From NCBI RefSeq assembly GCF_036885605.1, contig NZ_CP142523.1, forward strand, positions 4,278,001-4,342,000: DNA of 64,000 bases. Reading direction: 5' to 3'. Of this stretch, positions 36,187 to 47,413 are shown piece by piece. The notes below the pieces were generated by a model. The model searched no databases. It had not been told where the DNA came from and saw only the letters and a program-made list of their open reading frames with translations. The DNA comes from Janthinobacterium sp. TB1-E2 (GTDB taxonomy: Bacteria > Pseudomonadota > Gammaproteobacteria > Burkholderiales > Burkholderiaceae_D). How positions within the stretch are numbered: position 1 is the stretch's first letter; every line of letters starts with the position of its first letter. A program made the position numbers and the translations under genes.

Positions 36187-36436
36187 GCCATGGCTCCCTA
36201 TCGGGTGGATCAACCTTGCATCAAGTTTTGACCACATTGTGCGCATTTAGTGCCCGACACCGTGGCAAAGCATCGTTAAAATAGCAACGGTAACAGCCGC
36301 GGCACCGCATGAATAGCGGCCTCGGCTGCTTGTCGCCACCGCCAGCCCCGTATAGAATGCCTGCGCAGAATTTTTGCTTCAAGGAAAATGGCCACCAGCG
36401 CCATCCCATTAAGAACAGTGTCACTGAAGGGTATCA

Positions 36437-37048
36437 ATGGACGATTTATTTGTACAAGCGGGCGACTTGCCGACCTGGCACCAGCGCTGCGCGCTGCGCG
36501 TGCTGCACCTGTTCGGCTGGCGCATGCGCTTTCGCCCCTTGCCGGGGCCGCGCGGCATCGCCGTCGTCTACCCGCACACGTCCAACTGGGATTTCATCGT
36601 CGGCCTGTTCGGCAAATGGGCGCTGTCGCTGCCGTTCCGCTGGCTGGCCAAGGATTCGCTGTTCCGCGGCCCCATGGGCAAGGTGCTGCGCTACCTGGGC
36701 GGCGAACCCGTCGACCGCAGCACCACCAGCGGCACGATACAGCGCCAGGCCGAACGCATGCTGGCGGCAGACTGGTACTGGCTGGCCATCACGCCGGAAG
36801 CGACGCGCAGCTACCGCCCGAACTGGAAAAGCGGCTTTTATCACCTGGCCGTCGCAGCCAAGGTGCCCTTGCTGCTGGTCTACATCGACTACCCGAACAA
36901 GGTGCTGGGCGTCGTCGACCATTTATATCTGACGGGCGACAAGGATGCCGACATGGCGGCCATTGCCGCCGTGTATGCGGGCCACCAGGGCTTGCATCCT
37001 GAAAAGGCGGCGCCCATCGTGCTGTCGGAGCGCCGCCCCGGCGCCTAA
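36437..37048 (+). CDS. PlsC-like acyltransferase
   Basis: A 203-residue protein with the HX4D acyltransferase motif (H47 and D52 in HTSNWDF) and, later, the ITPEATRS segment in place of the usual EGTRS. No obvious membrane helix. Such proteins transfer acyl chains in phospholipid synthesis or modify lipid-like substrates. The gene ends with a 4-bp overlap with the stop of the convergent hupE/ureJ gene. Confidence 0.87.
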   Translation: MDDLFVQAGDLPTWHQRCALRVLHLFGWRMRFRPLPGPRGIAVVYPHTSNWDFIVGLFGKWALSLPFRWLAKDSLFRGPMGKVLRYLGGEPVDRSTTSGTIQRQAERMLAADWYWLAITPEATRSYRPNWKSGFYHLAVAAKVPLLLVYIDYPNKVLGVVDHLYLTGDKDADMAAIAAVYAGHQGLHPEKAAPIVLSERRPGA

Positions 37049-37605
37049 GCAACTCCCATCAGCACCACGCCGGCGGCCGTCAAGGCCACGCCGGCCACCC
37101 GCAGCATGCGCTCGGCCAGCACCTGGCCGGTGAAACGCCCCGCCCCAAGCAAAATGGCCGAGGCCAGCATGAAGCCGCACGCGGCCGAGGCGGCCGGCAA
37201 TTCCTGTCCATGCGCATTGCCATGCGCCAGCGCAAACAGGCCCACCAGTCCCATGCCCAGCCAGTTCGGCAAGGCCAGCGCCAGCGCGATGGCCAGGCCT
37301 ACCAGCGCCACCGTGGCTGCGATGCCCGTTTCCAGCCCGGGAATGCTCAAGCCCGCCATGCCGGCCAGCGCGCCAAGCAGCATCATGCCGAGGAACGTGG
37401 CGGGCTGCGCCAGGCCGCGGCGCTGCTGGCCGCCCCAGATGCCCACGCCCAGCATGGCCAGCAAATGGTCGATGCCCGTGAACGGATGGGCGAACCCGGC
37501 CAGGAATCCCACGCTCTCGCCATGGCCGGGATGCGCCATGGCGGGCACGGCCAGCAGGCACAGGGCAGCCACGGCGGCCGTTTTCTTCATCAGTGTTGCG
37601 CTCAT
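37045..37605 (-). CDS. HupE/UreJ family nickel permease
   Basis: A 186-residue membrane protein with a signal-peptide-like start ([16 protein letters not shown]) and about six helices. HPGHG and [16 protein letters not shown] are the HupE/UreJ signature with the His/Asp residues that bind nickel. It is the last gene of the urease operon, overlapping ureG by 4 bp (ATGA). It should supply nickel to the urease. Confidence 0.93.
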   Translation of the reverse strand: MSATLMKKTAAVAALCLLAVPAMAHPGHGESVGFLAGFAHPFTGIDHLLAMLGVGIWGGQQRRGLAQPATFLGMMLLGALAGMAGLSIPGLETGIAATVALVGLAIALALALPNWLGMGLVGLFALAHGNAHGQELPAASAACGFMLASAILLGAGRFTGQVLAERMLRVAGVALTAAGVVLMGVA

Positions 37606-38240
37606 TGCAGCTCCTTGCCTGGTTGATCGAGCAAACCTTGCTCGCGGATAAAATCGATGACCACCTGTACGCCGTCGCCGCTGCGCAGGTTGGTAAATAC
37701 GAAGGGACGCGCGCCGCGCATGCGCTGGGCGTCCTGCGCCATGATGTCGAGATTGGCGCCCACGTATGGCGCCAGGTCCGTCTTGTTGATGATCAGCAAA
37801 TCCGAACGCGTGATGCCGGGCCCGCCCTTGCGCGGAATTTTTTCACCGCCCGCCACGTCGATCACGTAAATCGTCAGGTCCGACAATTCCGGGCTGAAAG
37901 TGGCGGCCAAATTGTCTCCGCCCGATTCGACGAGGATCAAATCGAGGTTGGGAAAATCCGCCTGCATGCGCGCGATCGCTTCCAGGTTGATCGAGGCGTC
38001 TTCGCGGATGGCCGTGTGCGGGCAGCCGCCCGTCTCCACGCCCATCAGGCGCTCGGCCGGCAAGGCGTCCGCGCGCAGCAGGATTTCCATGTCTTCCTTG
38101 GTGTAGATGTCGTTCGTGATGACGGCCATGTCGTAGCGCTCGCGCATGCCCTTGCACAGCATTTCGCACAGGGCCGTCTTGCCCGAGCCGACGGGCCCGC
38201 CGATGCCCACGCGCAGCGGATTGGAGGTGATCGATGTCAT
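37602..38240 (-). CDS. ureG: Urease accessory GTPase UreG
   Basis: A 212-residue SIMIBI-class GTPase. The P-loop reads [11 protein letters not shown], with [15 protein letters not shown] (switch region) and [11 protein letters not shown]. The metal-binding Cys and His are in [11 protein letters not shown]. UreG delivers nickel with UreE and uses GTP to activate apo-urease with UreF and UreD. The ATG at 38240 has GAGAG eight bases upstream; an ATG at 38261 lacks a ribosome site. Confidence 0.97.
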   Translation of the reverse strand: MTSITSNPLRVGIGGPVGSGKTALCEMLCKGMRERYDMAVITNDIYTKEDMEILLRADALPAERLMGVETGGCPHTAIREDASINLEAIARMQADFPNLDLILVESGGDNLAATFSPELSDLTIYVIDVAGGEKIPRKGGPGITRSDLLIINKTDLAPYVGANLDIMAQDAQRMRGARPFVFTNLRSGDGVQVVIDFIREQGLLDQPGKELQ

Positions 38241-38263
38241 AGTATGGTCTCTCGTTGTCATGT

Positions 38264-38947
38264 TCAGGAACGGTACAGGCGGCTGTACTGCACTTCGTGG
38301 CGCATCGACAGCAGCGACAGCCCTGGCGCCCAGTTACCCATCTCGTCGTCTTGCAAGGTTTGCGCCGTCAGCGCCGCTGCTTCCAGGTCCGGCCGCAGCG
38401 ACAGCAGCAGGCGCTGACCGGCCACCTGCCCCAGCGGCACGGATTTCACGCAGACGAGCACCTGGTTTTCGGCCCACGCGAACAGCATGGCCAGCAGCGC
38501 CTCTTCGCGGGGAATCGCCAATGCCGCCACGGCGCAGGCATACGCGGTAGGCAAGGCCACTTCCGGCTGGCCCTGCAGCATGTCGATCAGGACGCCGTCG
38601 GCCACGCCCAGTTCGGCCAGCAGCTTGGTCAAGGAATAGCCCATCTGGATGGTTTCGGCGCGAAATTCCGCCGTGTCGCGCGACGCGATGAAACGCTCGC
38701 TCCAGCGCTGCACGGCGCGCAAATCCTGCGCTTCAAACGCCTGCATCAAGCGCCAGCACAGGGGCGCTTCCCAGCGCGCCACCACCTGCGCCAGATGCTC
38801 GGCGATCCACGCGCGCGCCGTGGCCGCATCGTGCACCAGGCCGGATTCCAGCGCCGCTTCCAGTCCCTGCGAATAGCTGTAGGCGCCGATCGGCAAGGCC
38901 GGGCTGGCGAACTGCAGCAGGTGCAGCAGGGCCGACGCCATCATCAT
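38264..38947 (-). CDS. ureF: Urease accessory protein UreF
   Basis: A 227-residue helical protein. [24 protein letters not shown] is the family signature, followed by a helical core and YSRLYRS at the end. UreF joins UreD and UreG in the activation complex and checks GTPase-dependent nickel delivery. Three in-frame ATGs (38947, 38944, 38941) overlap the stop of ureE, so translation is coupled. Confidence 0.96.
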   Translation of the reverse strand: MMMASALLHLLQFASPALPIGAYSYSQGLEAALESGLVHDAATARAWIAEHLAQVVARWEAPLCWRLMQAFEAQDLRAVQRWSERFIASRDTAEFRAETIQMGYSLTKLLAELGVADGVLIDMLQGQPEVALPTAYACAVAALAIPREEALLAMLFAWAENQVLVCVKSVPLGQVAGQRLLLSLRPDLEAAALTAQTLQDDEMGNWAPGLSLLSMRHEVQYSRLYRS

Positions 38948-39468
38948 GCAGCGCCTGGCACATCGCCGGGACGGTGGATTTTCTGCCGCAGCGGCACGGG
39001 CGCCAGCAAGTGCTGGCCGTGGCCATCGTGGTGGCCATGGCCGCCGCCGTACGCACCCGCCTCGGGCTCGAACGGCGCGCTTTCTTCCGTCACCATCGCC
39101 TGCAAGCCTTCGAGCATTTCCTTCAGCACGACGTCCTTGCGGATGCGCAAAAAGCCGTCGCCCACCTGCGCCTGCGTGTGGCGGTTCCCCAGGTGGAAAG
39201 CGCAGCGCAGCAGGGTATGCGCATCGGCGCACTGCACCAGATAGGTCGGTTCGCGCGCGGCGACGATCCGCACCACCTGCCCTTCCGGCCCCGTCATGCG
39301 CTCGCCGTCGCGCAGCACCGTGCCGCGCACGGTGAACACGGCCACGTCGTCGCCATTCGACAGCACGGCGCGCAGCCGGCATTTTTCGCGCTGATCGTAG
39401 GGTAGAACCAATTGCGCAAACGGTGCGCGCTGGTCTTCTGGTCCCAACTTGGTATGCAAAGTCAGCAT
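38944..39468 (-). CDS. ureE: Urease nickel metallochaperone UreE
   Basis: A 174-residue protein with an N-terminal peptide-binding domain and a C-terminal metal-binding domain (AFHLGNRHTQAQV). The tail has a His-rich run (GGGHGHHDGHGQH) that binds nickel. The start at 39468 gives a normal UreE N-terminus (LTLHTKLGPE). It lies 13 bp downstream of ureC. Confidence 0.95.
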   Translation of the reverse strand: MLTLHTKLGPEDQRAPFAQLVLPYDQREKCRLRAVLSNGDDVAVFTVRGTVLRDGERMTGPEGQVVRIVAAREPTYLVQCADAHTLLRCAFHLGNRHTQAQVGDGFLRIRKDVVLKEMLEGLQAMVTEESAPFEPEAGAYGGGHGHHDGHGQHLLAPVPLRQKIHRPGDVPGAA

Positions 39469-39481
39469 GTTTGTCTCCCGC

Positions 39482-41182
<1,701 letters not shown>

Positions 41183-41183
41183 C

Positions 41184-41513
41184 TCAATCCTTTCCCGGTG
41201 GTGTGTCTTGCAGTTCGCCCATCACTTCGCCATTGAAGCCGTAGACCTTGCGCTCGCCCGCCAGCGCCACCAGTTCCACGGTGCGCTGCTGGCCCGGCTC
41301 GAAGCGCACGGCCGTGCCGGCCGTGATGTTCAGGCGCATGCCGTAGGCGCGCCAGCGCTCGAAAGCCAGCGCCGGATTGACTTCAAAAAAATGGAAGTGC
41401 GAGCCGACCTGTATCGGCCGGTCGCCCCGGTTGGCCACCACCACGGTGGCCGTGGCGCGCCCGGCATTCAAGCTGATTTCGCCTTCTTCCAATTGGTATT
41501 CGCCTGGGGTCAT
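41184..41513 (-). CDS. ureB: Urease beta subunit
   Basis: A 109-residue protein with the beta-subunit pattern [17 protein letters not shown] and [17 protein letters not shown], and FDRERA replaced by [13 protein letters not shown]. Its length is normal for three-subunit bacterial ureases. It is placed between ureA and ureC. Confidence 0.97.
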   Translation of the reverse strand: MTPGEYQLEEGEISLNAGRATATVVVANRGDRPIQVGSHFHFFEVNPALAFERWRAYGMRLNITAGTAVRFEPGQQRTVELVALAGERKVYGFNGEVMGELQDTPPGKD

Positions 41514-41534
41514 GATGGGCTCCTTCTCAAAAAA

Positions 41535-41837
41535 CTACGGTATCGGGTGGTGCACGGTCACCAGCTTGCTGCCATCGGGGAAGGTCGCTTCCACTTGGAT
41601 GTCGGGGATCATCTCGGCGATGCCGTCCATGACGTCGGCGCGCGAGAGGATCTTGGTACCGTCCGACATCAGCTGCGCCACCGACTTGCCATCGCGCGCG
41701 CCTTCCATGATGGCGGCGCTGATCAGGGCCACCGCTTCCGGATAATTCAATTTCAAGCCGCGCGCCAGGCGCCGTTCAGCCAGCAGCGCGGCCGTAAAAA
41801 TGAGCAGCTTGTCTTTTTCGCGGGGAGTCAGGTCCAT
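41535..41837 (-). CDS. ureA: Urease gamma subunit
   Basis: A 100-residue subunit starting [20 protein letters not shown]. It has the conserved [21 protein letters not shown] segment and ends LVTVHHPIP, as in other UreA proteins. The length is exact for the family. It follows ureD by 22 bp. Confidence 0.97.
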   Translation of the reverse strand: MDLTPREKDKLLIFTAALLAERRLARGLKLNYPEAVALISAAIMEGARDGKSVAQLMSDGTKILSRADVMDGIAEMIPDIQVEATFPDGSKLVTVHHPIP

Positions 41838-41859
41838 GCTTTTCCTTGTTCTTTCCTGA

Positions 41860-42726
41860 TTAAGTGTTCCAGATGCGAGGCACGACGGCATCGCGTCCCA
41901 GCATGGCGGGGCGCAGCAGCTGCCAGGCGGCCAGCATGACGCGGCGCGCCGCCTCGCTGTCGCCGCACAACAGGCGCACCACCACCAGCGATTTCATGTG
42001 CGTGGCGCCAAACGCGGCGCCGGCCGGCACGGCGATCCCGCGCACGGCCGCCAGCACGGCGGCAGGAACGGGGGCGCCGACGGCGATCAGGGTGGCGCAC
42101 ACGGTGTGCCCCGCCAATCCCAGTGGGCTGGCCATCAGCGCGCCGCCGGCGGCCAGCACGCCCTGTTCCCACCACAGCAGCTTGCCGCCACGGCGGATCT
42201 GCACCTGCTGGCTGATGCTGCCCGTATTGAAAACTTCGCCCGAGGCGCTGCGGCCCAGGCAGACGATGTCGCAGCCGATATAGCGGGCGTCCGGCGCCAG
42301 TTCCACTTCGTGGCGCAGGCGCACGCAGGCCTGGTCGAAGAAAATGCTTTCCTGTGGCAGCCACTCGATGGCCGCGCCGCTACCGGCGCGCAGCACGATG
42401 TGCTGGCGCGAGATATGGCCATTGGCGCGGTACCATTTGGCCGCGCCCGGCGACGTGAGCAAGGCGTGCGCGCCCTCGCCCACCGTGGCGTCGACTGCCA
42501 GCTGGTCGCCGCCCACGACGCCACCGGGCGGATGGATGATGATGGCGTGGCAGACGGCGCCGCCTTCCGGGTACAGGGGCTTTTGCACGCGCAGGGGGCC
42601 GCTATGCGTGCGCTCGACGAGGCGGCTGACGCCATCGTGCAAGGCAAAGCCCAGGCGCAGCTGCGCCTGCCAGGCGCTGTGCGCGCTGGCTGGTAAAGGC
42701 GTGACTGGTCGGGTGCTGTCTGGCAT
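41860..42726 (-). CDS. ureD: Urease accessory protein UreD
   Basis: A 288-residue protein with the UreD/UreH pattern: [15 protein letters not shown], then [13 protein letters not shown], and [13 protein letters not shown]. UreD binds apo-urease and recruits UreF and UreG. It is the first gene of the operon. The ATG at 42726 is used here; a TTG at 42735 is possible. It lies about 22 bp after the predicted sigma-54 start site. Confidence 0.95.
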   Translation of the reverse strand: MPDSTRPVTPLPASAHSAWQAQLRLGFALHDGVSRLVERTHSGPLRVQKPLYPEGGAVCHAIIIHPPGGVVGGDQLAVDATVGEGAHALLTSPGAAKWYRANGHISRQHIVLRAGSGAAIEWLPQESIFFDQACVRLRHEVELAPDARYIGCDIVCLGRSASGEVFNTGSISQQVQIRRGGKLLWWEQGVLAAGGALMASPLGLAGHTVCATLIAVGAPVPAAVLAAVRGIAVPAGAAFGATHMKSLVVVRLLCGDSEAARRVMLAAWQLLRPAMLGRDAVVPRIWNT

Positions 42727-42757
42727 GCGGGGCAATCGCGTAAATAAGCGATTACCT

Positions 42758-42774
42758 AAGCAGGATATGTGCCA
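42758..42774 (-). promoter_or_regulatory. Sigma-54-type promoter of the urease operon
   Basis: TGGCACATATCCTGCTT on the minus strand has GG and GC separated by exactly 10 bp, matching the -24/-12 consensus TGGCAC-N5-TTGCW except for one base. Predicted start is about 42748, giving a 22-nt leader before ureD. Confidence 0.72.
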
Positions 42775-42822
42775 GCGTCAGGGGAAGGAAAAGTGAGAAT
42801 CGTGCACCGCGCTGCGGCGGGC

Positions 42823-42837
42823 GCACCGGCATGGTGC
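42823..42837. promoter_or_regulatory. NtrC-like binding palindrome upstream of urease
   Basis: GCACC-GGCAT-GGTGC is a perfect copy of the NtrC half-site pair GCACC-N5-GGTGC. Its centre is about 82 bp upstream of the predicted sigma-54 start, a usual enhancer position. A further half-site GCACC is at 42804-42808. Confidence 0.65.
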
Positions 42838-42856
42838 ATCTGCCGCACCGCGGCGC

Positions 42857-45073
42857 TCAGGCCACTGTCACTGTCACGGCCAGGGTGCGCCGTTCGCGCA
42901 GCAAGGCCGTGAAGGCTTCCGCGGCCAAGGGGCGGCTGAAAAAATAGCCCTGCATTTCATCGCAGCCGTGTTCCGTCAGGAAGTCGACCTGTTCGCGCGT
43001 TTCCACGCCTTCGGCGATGACGCGCATGTCGAGGTTGTGCGCCAGCGAGATGACGGAGCGGGCGATGGCCGCGTCGCTGCTGCTGGTGGTGACGTCGTCG
43101 ACGAAGGATTTGTCGATCTTCAGCACGTCGATGGGGAAGCGTTTCAGGTAGCCGAGGCTGGAATAGCCGGTGCCGAAATCGTCGAGCGAAATGCCCACGC
43201 CGATATCCTTCAGGCGCGTGAGGGCCGCCACGGCCTTGTCAGGGTCGCCCATCACCGTGCTTTCCGTGATCTCGATGCCGAGGCAGGCGGGCGCGATGCC
43301 GTATTTGCGCAAGGCCGCCTCGACGAACGGCACCGTGCGGTCCTGTGCGAACTGTTTGCCGGACAGGTTGACGGCCACCTTGATGCTGCCCAGGCCCGCG
43401 TCGTGCCAGGCGCGGATTTGCGCACACACGCTTTCGAGCACCCATTCGCCGATGGCCGTGATCGAGCCGTATTCCTCTGCCAGCGCGATGAACAGGCCGG
43501 GCGGCACCTTGCCCAGCACCGGGTTATCCCAGCGCAGCAGGGCTTCCGCGCCCAGCAAGGCGCCCGTGCGCAAGCACATCTGCGGCTGGTAGTGCACTTC
43601 GAATTCATCGCGGCAGATGGCGCCGCGCAGCTGCTGCTGCATCGCCAGGCGGGCGCGGATATCGCTGCCCATGCGCTCCGTGAAGAAGGCGTAATGGTCG
43701 CGCCCCATTTCCTTGGCGCGCACGAGGGCCGTGTCGGCGTGGCGCAGCACGTCATCGAGGCTGTCGCCGTCGGCCGGGCACATGGCGATGCCGATGCTGG
43801 TCGTCAGCGCCAGGCGTTCACCATCGACGCTGAGTTCCTCGCGCAGGCCGGCCAGGATGGTTTGCACCAGCCCCAGGGTACGCCCCAGCAGGGCATCGTC
43901 CTGCAGCAGTATCTGGAATTCGTCGCCGCCCTGGCGCACCACCGTGTCGCCTTCGCGCACGCAGCCGGACAGGAAACGCGCCACCACTTGCAGCGCCTTG
44001 TCGCCGACGGCCTGGCCGTGCGAATCGTTGATATTCTTGAAACGGTCCAGGTCGAGGCACATCAGCACCACCTGCTGGCTGTCGCGCACGGCGTTCGCGC
44101 GCGCCTGCTCGAAGCGCTCGCGCAGCAGCACGCGGTTCGGCAAACCGGTCAGCGCATCGTGGTAGGAAAGGAAATCGATCAGATGCTGCTCGGCCTTGCG
44201 TTCGCTGATGTCGAGGAAGACGCCGATATAGTTGACGACGGCACCATCGGGCCCGTGCACGGTGGAGACGCTGAGCAGGCAGGGATAGGTGTCGCCGCTC
44301 TTGCGCCGCGTTTGCACCTCGCCCGACCAGCAGCCGCTGCTGCGCAAGCCCTGGCGCAGGGCCAGCAGCACCGCTTCGCCCGTGTATTCGGCGTGCAGGC
44401 GCATGATGTCCGTACCCACCACTTCCTGCGCCGCGTAGCCGGTGATGCGCGTAAAGGCGGGATTGGCCGTGACGATGACGCCGGCCGCATCGGTAATCAG
44501 GATGGCGTCCTGGGTCGCTTCGAAGACCTGGCCCGACAGGCGCAGCAATTCTTCATTCGCGCGGCGGATCTGCACTTCGCGCGCCAGTGTGCTGGCCACC
44601 TGCTCCAGTTCGGCCGTGCGTTCGGCCACCCTCCGCTCCAGGTTGGCGCGCTCCTGCGCCAGCTGCAGCTGCGCCCGCGCCAGGCGCACGTGGGCGTCCG
44701 TACGGGCCAGAATTTCCTCGGCCTGAAAAGGTTTGGCGATGAAATCGACGGCGCCCAGCGCAAAGCCGCGCACCTTGTCGTCCGTATCGTACTGGGCCGA
44801 CAGGAAGATCACCGGCACCTGGCGCAGGGACGGTATTTCCTTCAGGCGGCGGCACACTTCAAAGCCGTCGAGGCCGGGCATGCGCACGTCGAGCAGGATC
44901 AGCTCGGGCGGGCGCGCCTGGGCCGTCCACAAGGCCAGCTCACCGTTCGGCGCCTGGCGCACGGCATAGCCGGCGCCGCCCAGCAAATCGCTCAACAGCT
45001 TCAGCGAAGCCGGCGTATCTTCAACGATCAGTACTTCGCCCTTCGAGTTCACTTCCGAAAAATCGCGGTGCAT
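42857..45073 (-). CDS. Response regulator with PAS, GGDEF and EAL domains
   Basis: A 738-residue soluble protein. The receiver domain has acidic residues in VEDT and the phospho-site D62 in LILLDVRMPGLDG, and K in IAKPFQ. A short coiled coil leads to a PAS domain (about 175-290). The GGDEF domain has intact RQGGDEF and an REGD inhibitory site five residues before it. EAL is intact (GAEALLRWDN, LDDFGTGYSSLGYL). It probably converts a phosphorelay input into a change in c-di-GMP. It is upstream of ureD on the same strand but separated by regulatory sites. The two large kinases upstream are possible phosphodonors (inference). Confidence 0.93.
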   Translation of the reverse strand: MHRDFSEVNSKGEVLIVEDTPASLKLLSDLLGGAGYAVRQAPNGELALWTAQARPPELILLDVRMPGLDGFEVCRRLKEIPSLRQVPVIFLSAQYDTDDKVRGFALGAVDFIAKPFQAEEILARTDAHVRLARAQLQLAQERANLERRVAERTAELEQVASTLAREVQIRRANEELLRLSGQVFEATQDAILITDAAGVIVTANPAFTRITGYAAQEVVGTDIMRLHAEYTGEAVLLALRQGLRSSGCWSGEVQTRRKSGDTYPCLLSVSTVHGPDGAVVNYIGVFLDISERKAEQHLIDFLSYHDALTGLPNRVLLRERFEQARANAVRDSQQVVLMCLDLDRFKNINDSHGQAVGDKALQVVARFLSGCVREGDTVVRQGGDEFQILLQDDALLGRTLGLVQTILAGLREELSVDGERLALTTSIGIAMCPADGDSLDDVLRHADTALVRAKEMGRDHYAFFTERMGSDIRARLAMQQQLRGAICRDEFEVHYQPQMCLRTGALLGAEALLRWDNPVLGKVPPGLFIALAEEYGSITAIGEWVLESVCAQIRAWHDAGLGSIKVAVNLSGKQFAQDRTVPFVEAALRKYGIAPACLGIEITESTVMGDPDKAVAALTRLKDIGVGISLDDFGTGYSSLGYLKRFPIDVLKIDKSFVDDVTTSSSDAAIARSVISLAHNLDMRVIAEGVETREQVDFLTEHGCDEMQGYFFSRPLAAEAFTALLRERRTLAVTVTVA

Positions 45074-45247
45074 GTAGCAGTTCTCTCAGCTTTGGATGAG
45101 GCGCGGCGGTCGGTTGCCACGCTGGACAAGACATTTCTTTGCGATGAACTACGTACTATCATCATAATCTTTATTGCAATTTAGCACCATCCATCGGCGC
45201 TACTTAGTCGTTCTTTTCAGCGAATCCGATGTTGTCAGCCCACACTT

Positions 45248-47413
45248 TCAAGCGTGCGCCAGCACGCCTTCATTCTCCAGCAAGTCGCACAGCTGGCGGT
45301 ACTGATGCTGGTCGAGCATGGCTTGCAGCGGCGCCAGTAACGGCGCCGCCACTGCGGGCAGGGCCGCCAGCAGCTGCGCCACCCTGGCCAGGTTCAATTC
45401 GCGCAGCGCCACCAGCAAGGCGGCGCGCTCTTCCCCGGTCAACAGCAGCAAATCTTGCGCCCGCAGTGCCGGCCGCGCCTCGGGCGCCGGCGACACGGGC
45501 TGCGGCACGGGCACCTGCAGCGGCGCCTCGGCCGCCTGCGCGGGAATGCTGAAGCTGAAGACGGCGCCCTGCCCCGGCGTCGATTCCACCGTCAGTTCGC
45601 CTTCCATCAGCTGCACGAATTCGCGCGAGATGGCCAGGCCCAGGCCCGTGCCATCTTTCGGTCCCGCGCTGTCGGCCTGCACGAAGGGCTCGAAAATGCG
45701 CTGCTGGTCTTCCGGGGCGATGCCGATACCCGTGTCGCTGACGGCGAACGACAGCATCCATTGATCGCCATCGCGCCGCTCGCCGCGCACGCGCAGGGTG
45801 ACTTCGCCGCCGCCGGCAAACTTGACGGCGTTCGACATCAGGTTCAGCAGCACCTGGCGCAAGCGCGTCGCGTCGAGCAGCACGGCCTCCGGCAGGCCCG
45901 CGCAATCGAGGCGCAGGGCCAGCCCCTGCTGCTCGGCGCGCATGCCCAGCATGTCCATCACTTCCTGCAACAGGGGCGCCAGCGCCACCACGGCCGTCTG
46001 CGCCTGCAGGCGCCCCGCCTCGCCCTTCGACAGTTCGAGGATTTCATTGATCAGGGTAAGCAAATGATTGCCGGAGCGGTGGATGATGGCCAGGTTGCGC
46101 TTTTCATCGTCGTGCATATTGGGCGAGGCGGCCATCAGGCGCGAAAAGCCGATCACGGAATTCAAGGGCGTGCGCAGTTCATGGCTCATGTTCGCCAGGA
46201 AGGTGCTCTTGGCGCGGTTCGCCGCCTGCGCCTGGCTGACGGCCACCGACAGGGCGCTCGTGCGCTCGGCCACCAGTTCTTCCAGGTGATGGCGGTGGCG
46301 CAGCAGTTCGAGTTCGGCCTCGCGGTGCGCCGTGATGTCGTAGTTCGACCCCACCAGGCGCATGGGCTGGCCCTGCCCGTCACGGAAGATCACGGCGTCG
46401 ACCTTGATGTAGCGGATGGCGCCATCGGGCCACAGGATGCGGTATTCGTGCGTGAACGCCTGGCCGGCGCCCAGCGCGGCGCGCAGGGCCTCCTTGGCGG
46501 CCGGCACGTCGTCGGGCATCAACGCCGCGCGCCAGATCGCCGCCGGCGCCGTGCCGCTGTCCGCATCGGCCCTGAACTGCGCGTACATCTGCTCGTCCCA
46601 CTGCAAGGCGCCGTTGATCACGTTCCAGTCCCAGATGCCGATGCTGGCCGCGCCCGTGGCCATCTGCACGCGCTCCTCGCTGCGCTGCAAGGCGCGGTAG
46701 CGGCTGTCGAGCAGCGCCACCATGTCGCGGATGGAACGGTACAGCGTACGCAGCTCGCCCAGGAACCACGCTTTCGGCGGCGTGCCGAACGCTTCGCCCT
46801 GCCCTGCCTGGATGCCGGCCGCATACTGGCCGATCGCCTTCAGGGGTTTGAGCATCAGGCACCACATGAGCAGCCAGATGCTGGCCACGAGGATCACGTC
46901 GAGCGCCACGATCATGGCGCCGATGCCCAGCGCGCGTTGCCGCAGCTGCGCGTGCAGCAAAGCAGGCGTCGCATACACGGCAACGCTGCCGATGACTTGT
47001 CCGCCCATCGTCACGGGGCGCCGCTGCACCAGCCAGTCCGGCTCCGCGGACAGCGAGGAAAAGCTGCCGATGGCGCCGTCCGCGGTGCGGCGCAGGACCA
47101 GCGCTTCCTTGCCGATGCCCGGCGTCAGCGAGCTGGCCACCAGGTCGCGCTTGCCCAGCATGCTGCGCATGATGGCCTGCATCTGCTTTTCATCGAGATT
47201 CCACAAGGGCAGTTCGATGGCCACGGCCAGCTGGTCCGCGCTGACGGACAGGCTGCGCTGCAGTTGCTGCCAGCGCTGCTCGCGTTCGGACTGGTAAAAC
47301 AGCACGGCAAACACCAGCAGCAGCGCGGTGACGACAAAGGTCAGCGCCACGCTGACGGCCAGCACGATGGACACGCCGCCCAGGCGCGCGCCCTTGGATG
47401 GGTGAAGCGTCAT
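45248..47413 (-). CDS. PAS-containing sensor histidine kinase with helical C-terminal tail
   Basis: A 721-residue kinase. An N-terminal helix (about 15-40) precedes a periplasmic part of about 120 residues and a second helix (about 165-188). Next come a HAMP-like region, a PAS/PAC domain (about 240-370), a coiled coil, HisKA (NMSHELRTPLNSVIGF) and HATPase_c. There is no receiver domain. The last 60 residues form an all-helical tail (ERAALLVALRELNLARVAQLL) that is closely matched in the upstream kinase. Its ATG overlaps the stop of that kinase (ATGA). Confidence 0.9.
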   Translation of the reverse strand: MTLHPSKGARLGGVSIVLAVSVALTFVVTALLLVFAVLFYQSEREQRWQQLQRSLSVSADQLAVAIELPLWNLDEKQMQAIMRSMLGKRDLVASSLTPGIGKEALVLRRTADGAIGSFSSLSAEPDWLVQRRPVTMGGQVIGSVAVYATPALLHAQLRQRALGIGAMIVALDVILVASIWLLMWCLMLKPLKAIGQYAAGIQAGQGEAFGTPPKAWFLGELRTLYRSIRDMVALLDSRYRALQRSEERVQMATGAASIGIWDWNVINGALQWDEQMYAQFRADADSGTAPAAIWRAALMPDDVPAAKEALRAALGAGQAFTHEYRILWPDGAIRYIKVDAVIFRDGQGQPMRLVGSNYDITAHREAELELLRHRHHLEELVAERTSALSVAVSQAQAANRAKSTFLANMSHELRTPLNSVIGFSRLMAASPNMHDDEKRNLAIIHRSGNHLLTLINEILELSKGEAGRLQAQTAVVALAPLLQEVMDMLGMRAEQQGLALRLDCAGLPEAVLLDATRLRQVLLNLMSNAVKFAGGGEVTLRVRGERRDGDQWMLSFAVSDTGIGIAPEDQQRIFEPFVQADSAGPKDGTGLGLAISREFVQLMEGELTVESTPGQGAVFSFSIPAQAAEAPLQVPVPQPVSPAPEARPALRAQDLLLLTGEERAALLVALRELNLARVAQLLAALPAVAAPLLAPLQAMLDQHQYRQLCDLLENEGVLAHA

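Noticed and set aside
38264..39382. UreF as a 372-codon gene starting at 39382
   Set aside because: The first 145 codons overlap ureE in another frame and have no UreF similarity; the normal UreF start is at 38947.
42801..42857. GC-rich repeats before ureD as a terminator of the REC-GGDEF-EAL gene
   Set aside because: No T-run follows, and the best palindrome fits an NtrC site better.
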